Assembly: GCA_000209515.2 (NCBI GenBank) | Contig: AEVK01000067.1 | Span: forward strand, 1 to 40,913 | Direction: 5' to 3' | Length of the DNA stretch: 40,913 nucleotides | Source of the DNA: a gamma proteobacterium IMCC1989 | GTDB lineage: Bacteria > Pseudomonadota > Gammaproteobacteria > Pseudomonadales > Cellvibrionaceae | In this document: positions 35,910 to 40,913 of the stretch, in pieces | How the letters are laid out: each line of letters opens with the position of its first letter | Numbering within the stretch: position 1 is the first letter of the stretch | Translations under genes and position numbers: made by a program | The notes under the pieces: model-generated | What the model was told of the DNA's origin: nothing | Database searches by the model: none | Seen by the model: the letters and a program-made list of their open reading frames with translations, nothing else

Positions 35910-37205
35910 GTGCAAAATAACTTTACCGCTGAAATTCAACGATTTCTTTTTTTAGGTGCAATAAGCTGTTTTATTGGGCTTATTGTTGGCGAATTACTAT
36001 TCATTTTCCTGTTTTTTTGTTTGGTTTACTTATGCTGGCACTTACACCAGATTAAGAAACTAGAGAAATGGCTGCGTAATAGTAAGCTAGCATTATTACC
36101 TGATGCCGGTGGTATATGGGGCCACATTTTTGATTATTTAAGCCGCGATAAAAAACGCCAACTGAAAGAAAAGAAACGGCTAAAAACGGTTATTAACCGT
36201 GTAGAAACAATGACCAGCGCGTTAAACGACGCCGTTATACTACTGGATAAAGATTACACTATTGGCTGGCTTAACAAGCCTTCTCGTAGCTTGTTAAATT
36301 TAAAAAGGTCGGATGTTGGTAGCCCTATCACCAACTTTATTCGCCACCCCTCCTTTGTCAATTACTTATATAAAGGCGATCACGACATTCCTCTCGTGTT
36401 ACCTGCCATCAATAACGAAGAAAAACGCTTTGAGTTCCGTTTAAACCATTTTGGCGATGGTGAAGGTTTATTAATTGTACGAGATGCTTCTCGCCTGTAC
36501 CGACTCGAACAAATGCGAAAAGATTTCGTCGCCAATGTATCCCATGAATTACGCACTCCGCTAACCGTTATTCTCGGGTATCTCGAAACATTAAGCGATA
36601 CCCAAGAAGAGAACGACCCTTGGAAAAAGCCCGTTCAACAAATGCAGCAACAAGCAACACGAATGACAACATTAATTAACGACTTAACGATGTTGTCTAA
36701 ATTAGAAACCGAAGAAATTAATAAACAGCCTATTGATGTCAATATTTTACCTTTGCTGCGAATGATCGTTGACGAAGTCAACACTGTGCATCACCAACGC
36801 AAGATAGATATCACAGTTGAATGCCCGGAAAACTGGATGATCAATGGTAGCGAAAAAGAACTACATAGTGCGTTTTCTAACTTAATCATGAATGCCGTCA
36901 AATATTCACCCCCTGACAGACCGGTTAATGTCAAAGTGAGTAAGAACTTTGTTGGTGGCATCGACGTAAAAGTTATTGATAAGGGCTATGGTATCGAGCA
37001 ACAACACATCCATCGACTCACAGAGCGTTTTTATCGTGTAGACGCTAGTCGTTCTATTGAAACCGGTGGTACAGGGCTAGGGCTTGCGATTGTTAAGCAT
37101 ATTTTGGCTAGACACGATGCGCGATTAAACATTAGCAGCCGCATCAATCAAGGCAGTACCTTTAGTGCTATTTTTCCAAAAAGCCGTGTCACTGTCGATG
37201 AATGA
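35910..37205 (+). CDS. phoR: Phosphate regulon sensor kinase PhoR
   Basis: Membrane histidine kinase/phosphatase controlling PhoB. The 431-residue product starts at GTG 35910. Two close membrane helices form a hairpin (about 12-46), with a basic linker, a PAS domain (about 95-190, LNDAVILLDKDYTIGWLN) and HisKA (FVANVSHELRTPLTVILGYL, phospho-His near 212). The HATPase domain has NLIMNAVKYSPPDRP, DKGYGIEQQHIHRLTERF and GGTGLGLAIVKHIL. Lack of a periplasmic domain is normal for PhoR, which senses through the Pst transporter and PhoU. Confidence 0.97.
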   Translation: MQNNFTAEIQRFLFLGAISCFIGLIVGELLFIFLFFCLVYLCWHLHQIKKLEKWLRNSKLALLPDAGGIWGHIFDYLSRDKKRQLKEKKRLKTVINRVETMTSALNDAVILLDKDYTIGWLNKPSRSLLNLKRSDVGSPITNFIRHPSFVNYLYKGDHDIPLVLPAINNEEKRFEFRLNHFGDGEGLLIVRDASRLYRLEQMRKDFVANVSHELRTPLTVILGYLETLSDTQEENDPWKKPVQQMQQQATRMTTLINDLTMLSKLETEEINKQPIDVNILPLLRMIVDEVNTVHHQRKIDITVECPENWMINGSEKELHSAFSNLIMNAVKYSPPDRPVNVKVSKNFVGGIDVKVIDKGYGIEQQHIHRLTERFYRVDASRSIETGGTGLGLAIVKHILARHDARLNISSRINQGSTFSAIFPKSRVTVDE

Positions 37206-37331
37206 GAGCCGTTTAATGGACGAGAGATAACCATCAAATACATATGTGATAACAACACTATACACAAGCATTCACCCTACATACTCAACTCACTTATCCC
37301 CTAATAAAAGAGAACAGAAAAACACTCACTA

Positions 37332-38534
37332 ATGACAAATCAACCGCCTTCGTTTATTGCTTCTTTTCACGCATCAATCAATCATATTGACCGTGATCGA
37401 TGGAATACCTTATGCGGTTTAAACTATCCTTTTTTACGACATGAGTTTTTTTCTGCGATGGAAAGTAGTGGCTGCACATCAAAAGAAACTGGCTGGCAGC
37501 CATACCATCTCACACTAAAAGAGTCGTCAAGCGAACACATTATTGCTGTCATGCCACTTTACATTAAACACCACTCCTATGGTGAATATGTATTTGATTG
37601 GGCTTGGGCAGACGCATATCAACGACACGGGCTCCCATATTATCCCAAACTACTCAATGCCATTCCTTTTACACCGGCACAGGGTGAACGTTGGGGAATT
37701 GATGATAGGTTTGAAGAGCGAGAGATACTTTCTATACTTCAACAAGCGATTACCGAAGAAGCAACAGCCAAACAGCTATCTTCTTGCCATATATTATTTT
37801 TCGATCAAGAAAAAGAGCACATGCTATCCCACGATAAATGGCAAACAAGAGTAGGCTACCAATACCATTGGTTTAATGAAGGCTTTACTTGTTTTGATGA
37901 TTTTTTAGCGACAATGTCTTCCCGAAAACGAAAAAACATACTCAAAGAACGTGCAAAAATTCATGCACAAAATATAACCTTAGCCACTAAAACAGGATCG
38001 GAAATAACTACCGAAGAGTGGCAACAATTTTATGCATTTTATCAGTCGACGTATTACAAACGCAGCGGTCATCAAGGCTATTTATCTGCTGAATTTTTTA
38101 CTGCTATTGCTGACAACCTTGCCGAACATATTGTTATGGTGCAAGCCTACACATCAGAACAGTCTGATAATGATGGCTTAGTATTTGTTGCTGCAGCATT
38201 ATGCTTTAGAGATAGTGACACGCTTTACGGACGCTACTGGGGGTGCAGTGAAGACTATGACGCACTACATTTTGAAGCTTGTTATTATCAAGGTATCGAA
38301 TACGCCATTAAACACAAGTTAACGCGTTTTGATCCCGGCGCACAAGGCGAACATAAAATCCAAAGAGGTTTTACACCTATCCGTACGTTTTCTTCACACT
38401 GGATTGAGAACGACGATTTTTCACAGGCTATCACACGATTTTTAGCGCAAGAGAAGAAAGGCGTGGATCAGCACATAGACGAAGCCGCGCAGCTCCTGCC
38501 GTTCAAAAAAGCTCCTATTACGTCGCCTTTTTAA
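37332..38534 (+). CDS. GNAT-fold acyltransferase-like protein (COG3146/DUF482 family)
   Basis: A cytoplasmic FemAB/GNAT-like protein often annotated as peptidoglycan-biosynthesis-like; no substrate is established to my knowledge. The 400-residue product shows the family landmarks NYPFLRHEFFSAMESSG, MPLYIKHHSYGEYVFDWAWA, MSSRKRKNILKERAKI, SDTLYGRYWGCSEDYDALHF and RFDPGAQGEHKIQRGF. The length is typical. It is on the phoR strand, 126 bp away. Its 3' end overlaps the convergent DUF938 gene by 17 bp. Confidence 0.85.
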   Translation: MTNQPPSFIASFHASINHIDRDRWNTLCGLNYPFLRHEFFSAMESSGCTSKETGWQPYHLTLKESSSEHIIAVMPLYIKHHSYGEYVFDWAWADAYQRHGLPYYPKLLNAIPFTPAQGERWGIDDRFEEREILSILQQAITEEATAKQLSSCHILFFDQEKEHMLSHDKWQTRVGYQYHWFNEGFTCFDDFLATMSSRKRKNILKERAKIHAQNITLATKTGSEITTEEWQQFYAFYQSTYYKRSGHQGYLSAEFFTAIADNLAEHIVMVQAYTSEQSDNDGLVFVAAALCFRDSDTLYGRYWGCSEDYDALHFEACYYQGIEYAIKHKLTRFDPGAQGEHKIQRGFTPIRTFSSHWIENDDFSQAITRFLAQEKKGVDQHIDEAAQLLPFKKAPITSPF

Positions 38535-39135
38535 AGCGCCATACTAGCAAACGATTATTCGCTGGCATTTCATAGTCGGCAACAGGCAGCAAGTGATTTT
38601 CCAATGCTAGCTTATTCACTTTTTCAATATCACGAATGCCTTTTTCAGGACTGGACGCTTGTAAGAATTGATCAAAACGTTCGTTACTTTCACTGGTGTA
38701 AGCGCCATTATAATTGAAGGGACCGTATACAATAACCAAACCATTAGGTTCGAGTGCTGCACAGGCTTTTTGGAAAAAATGGATAACATTTTTCCATGAC
38801 ATGATGTGTAACGTATTGGCCGTAAATAAAGCGTTATAACACTGCGACGACCACTCGCTATCACTCACATCTAGCACAATAGGTCTTAAACAGTTATCCG
38901 CTGTGGTTTCTTCGATCCACGCATTAATCCCTTCATGATTTTCTTCAAAATCACTCATCTGCCATTGAACCGGCAAATGGCTAGAGAAATAAACACCGTG
39001 CTGACCAGTGCCACTTCCTATCTCTAAGACCTTGTATTCTTTTATTTTATGACTCTCATCTTCAAACAACCCTCTCAGGTGTTCTAAAATAAAATCACGA
39101 TTATTAATACATGCCTGCGAGAAAGGTTTGAGCAT
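38518..39135 (-). CDS. DUF938-type class I SAM methyltransferase
   Basis: Predicted SAM-dependent methyltransferase with unknown substrate. The 205-residue product starts MLKPFSQACINNRDFILEHL and has motif I in VLEIGSGTGQHGVYFSSHLP, motif II around WQMSDFEENHEGI, and the later NGLVIVYGPFNYNGAYTSES, all characteristic of DUF938. The C-terminus ends NNRLLVWRFKKAT. It lies downstream of pstS but a strong terminator separates them, so it probably has its own promoter between 39136 and 39210. Confidence 0.9.
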   Translation of the reverse strand: MLKPFSQACINNRDFILEHLRGLFEDESHKIKEYKVLEIGSGTGQHGVYFSSHLPVQWQMSDFEENHEGINAWIEETTADNCLRPIVLDVSDSEWSSQCYNALFTANTLHIMSWKNVIHFFQKACAALEPNGLVIVYGPFNYNGAYTSESNERFDQFLQASSPEKGIRDIEKVNKLALENHLLPVADYEMPANNRLLVWRFKKAT

Positions 39136-39210
39136 AAGATAAGCACTACCATCGTTACGTTTTATCTCAGTATAAATTATTTATCCCACAAATAAACCTA
39201 CAGACACAAA

Positions 39211-39239
39211 AAAACGGCTCAGTATAACTGAGCCGTTTT
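39211..39239 (-). terminator. Rho-independent terminator of pstS
   Basis: AAAACGGCTCAGT-ATA-ACTGAGCCGTTTT: a 13-bp perfect stem with a 3-nt loop. On the minus strand it is followed by a long T-run, 46 bp past the pstS stop, so pstS appears to be transcribed alone. Confidence 0.95.
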
Positions 39240-39284
39240 CGTTACCCTTTATATCAATCTAAAGGGCGGTGTTACTAAGGCAGC

Positions 39285-40382
39285 TTAGTTAAAGTCTGCT
39301 TCAGTTAGCGTTACTAGTTCTTTAGCATTTTTTGAATACTTAGCACGTAACTCGTCCGATAGTGGGATCATGCCACGCTCAGCTAGGTAACCTTCAGGTC
39401 CCCAAGTGCTGTCTTTAGTAAATTCAGTGACGTACTCTTCGATACCTGGAACAACACCTATGTGATTTTTCTTCACGTAGAAGTACAAAGGACGAGAGAT
39501 CGGGTAGCTTTTGCTTGAAATTGTTTCAAACGTTGGCTCATTTCCTTCAATTAATGAACCTTGTACTTTAGAAGCGTTTTCTTCAAGGAAGCTGAAGCCA
39601 AAGATGCCTAATGAATCTGGGTTCTTAGTTAACTTTTGTACGATCAAGTTATCATTCTCACCTGATTCTATATAAGCGCCATCTTCACGAATGGTATGAC
39701 AAATACCTTTGTACTTATTTTTTAATGATTTAGAAAGTGCTTTATCACCTGCTTTTTTTGCTTTCTTCGATGCTGAGCTGATGTCTTTGATCCAGCTCAC
39801 TTTTTTACAGCCGCCTTCCATTCCTAATTCAACAAATGCGTCACGCGTACCTGATGTAGGTGGTGGGCCAAATACAGCGATTTTTGATGCTGGAAGTGTA
39901 GGGTTAACATCTTTCCAAGTTTGATAAGGGTTTGGAATCAATGTTTCAGAACCGTCAGTGTTTGGTACTTCTTTCGCTAATGCTAAAAATAAATCTTTAC
40001 GCGTTAGCTCTAGCTGCTTAGATTTGTTTGAGTTTGCAACGACAATACCGTCAAAACCAATAAGTACTTCAACAACATCAGTACCATTCGCTTGGCATTT
40101 CTTAAGTTCCGACAACTTCATGCGACGTGATGCATTAGTGATATCAGGGTGAGATACACCATTACCTGAACAGAACAGTTTAGCACCGCCACCTGAACCC
40201 GTAGATTCAATTGTAGGCGTTTTGAATTGTGTTGTTTTACCGAACTTTTCTGCAACGACTGTTGCAAATGGGTAAACCGTTGATGAACCAACAATACTAA
40301 TATTGTCGCGTGCAGATACCGTTACACTCGATAGTGTTAAGGCTGAAACAGCGATTGCTGTAGCTAGTTTTAATGTTTTCAC
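39285..40382 (-). CDS. pstS: Periplasmic phosphate-binding protein PstS
   Basis: Captures inorganic phosphate for the Pst ABC transporter. The 365-residue product starts at GTG 40382 behind a strong AGGGGG. It has a signal peptide cut near SARD (about residue 25) and phosphate-binding loops in ISIVGSSTVYPFATVVAEKF, STGSGGGAKLFCSGNG and GPPPTSGTRDAFVELG. Internal repeats of Lys/Ser are noticeable near 200-220. A terminator follows directly, and no pstC, pstA, pstB or phoU is present here, so the transporter is encoded elsewhere. Confidence 0.95.
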   Translation of the reverse strand: MKTLKLATAIAVSALTLSSVTVSARDNISIVGSSTVYPFATVVAEKFGKTTQFKTPTIESTGSGGGAKLFCSGNGVSHPDITNASRRMKLSELKKCQANGTDVVEVLIGFDGIVVANSNKSKQLELTRKDLFLALAKEVPNTDGSETLIPNPYQTWKDVNPTLPASKIAVFGPPPTSGTRDAFVELGMEGGCKKVSWIKDISSASKKAKKAGDKALSKSLKNKYKGICHTIREDGAYIESGENDNLIVQKLTKNPDSLGIFGFSFLEENASKVQGSLIEGNEPTFETISSKSYPISRPLYFYVKKNHIGVVPGIEEYVTEFTKDSTWGPEGYLAERGMIPLSDELRAKYSKNAKELVTLTEADFN

Positions 40383-40734
40383 ATTGACCCCCTAAAGGAT
40401 GTTGTAGTGGTTATTGAAAGTATGAAATAAAGTAGTTTACATAATGTTATTTAAATAAAGAGCTGAATAAATCTGTACAATTTATGGATAGGGATAATAA
40501 CGAGCCATTATGACAATTATGTGACAAAGTAATTTAAAGGCTGAAATGATGCCCACACAATATATCAATGCTATACTTTGGCGCTTATTTAGGAATAGAA
40601 AGTTTAGAGCTAAAGAGTCGCAATCCCATTATTCGAACTAACTAGATCAAAAAAGCTAATAGCTTTAGTTAATGCAATTAGCCCACCCTTTCGTAACCAG
40701 CACCTTTTAGATAGCTAAAATAGGTATATAGACA
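40383..40734. promoter_or_regulatory. Divergent region between pstS and a lipoprotein gene
   Basis: A 352-bp AT-rich gap without a plausible ORF. The half near pstS holds the Pho box promoter. The half near 40735 should hold the lipoprotein promoter, for which I see no convincing -35/-10 pair. Confidence 0.6.
40494..40527 (-). promoter_or_regulatory. Pho box and -10 of pstS
   Basis: On the minus strand TTGTCAC-ATAA-TTGTCAT (40527-40510) is a near-ideal PhoB site. TATTAT (40499-40494) follows after exactly 10 bp as the -10, giving a complete PhoB-dependent promoter about 110 bp upstream of the GTG. Confidence 0.92.
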
Positions 40735-40913
40735 GTGAAAACTATTTTTATTTTGATGATGAGCGCACTGCTTGTCAGCGCATGCAGTAATAAACCTGCA
40801 AAAATAGCGGATGTAGACGCTAATAGCGAAAGCAACAATGCCGACAATGTCGCTTACAACACCACAGAACCGACAACATATGATGAATACCGGGAATGGC
40901 GAAAGAACAACGA
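40735..40913 (+). CDS. Lipoprotein of unknown function, 3' part beyond window
   Basis: GTG 40735 opens a frame that runs off the window end (59 codons seen). It has a standard lipoprotein signal (KTIFILMMSALLVSAC, lipobox VSAC), then an Asn/Asp/Thr-rich tether and the start of a charged domain (YDEYREWRKNN). The family is not recognised. It diverges from pstS. Confidence 0.7.
   Translation, partial: MKTIFILMMSALLVSACSNKPAKIADVDANSESNNADNVAYNTTEPTTYDEYREWRKNN

Overview
The window looks like a chromosomal stretch of a free-living or host-associated marine-type gammaproteobacterium. Supporting this are a complete Gsp type II secretion operon, the neighbour order rsd/dsbB and ubiA-phoB-phoR familiar from pseudomonads and Cellvibrionales-like bacteria, several c-di-GMP proteins, and a moderately AT-leaning composition. 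No tRNA, rRNA, insertion sequence, prophage or CRISPR array is visible. The genus cannot be fixed from sequence alone.

Layout. Positions 1-4001 (minus) hold an RND efflux permease, cut by the window edge, and its adaptor. Then come tex, a CheC-like phosphatase paired with a PAS-GGDEF diguanylate cyclase, and an unknown lipoprotein (plus, 4286-9083). The type II secretion genes run on the minus strand from gspC (24987) down to gspM (13931). gspN lies apart at 9994-9237 and carries a frameshift. Between gspM and gspN, on the opposite strand, sits a four-gene cassette (10153-13889): a frameshifted cupredoxin-like protein, a membrane EAL phosphodiesterase, a shrunken DUF3034-like protein and a lipid-anchored truncated haemoglobin.

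From 25395 to 34865 lie a small acidic-tailed protein, gshA with a TTG start, a CHASE-domain histidine kinase with its single-domain response regulator, an orphan FliL-like protein, dsbB, rsd, a WD40 lipoprotein, an FKBP isomerase interrupted by an in-frame stop, and ubiA. The last part is phosphate-related: phoB (good Pho box), phoR, an acyltransferase-like gene, a DUF938 methyltransferase, pstS (excellent Pho box) and the start of another lipoprotein gene.

Two patterns cut across the annotation. First, five genes look damaged in different ways: single-base frameshifts in gspN and the cupredoxin gene, internal loss in the DUF3034-like gene, a lost start codon in the WD40 gene, and a nonsense codon in the FKBP gene. 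This suggests ongoing gene decay, though sequence error could explain the frameshifts. Second, short degenerate tandem repeats of 11-17 bp recur between genes, three of them running across a stop codon. In-frame 12-bp relatives encode four-residue repeats in GspH, GshA and the protein upstream of gshA. All family names come from reading the sequence and memory; no database search was run.
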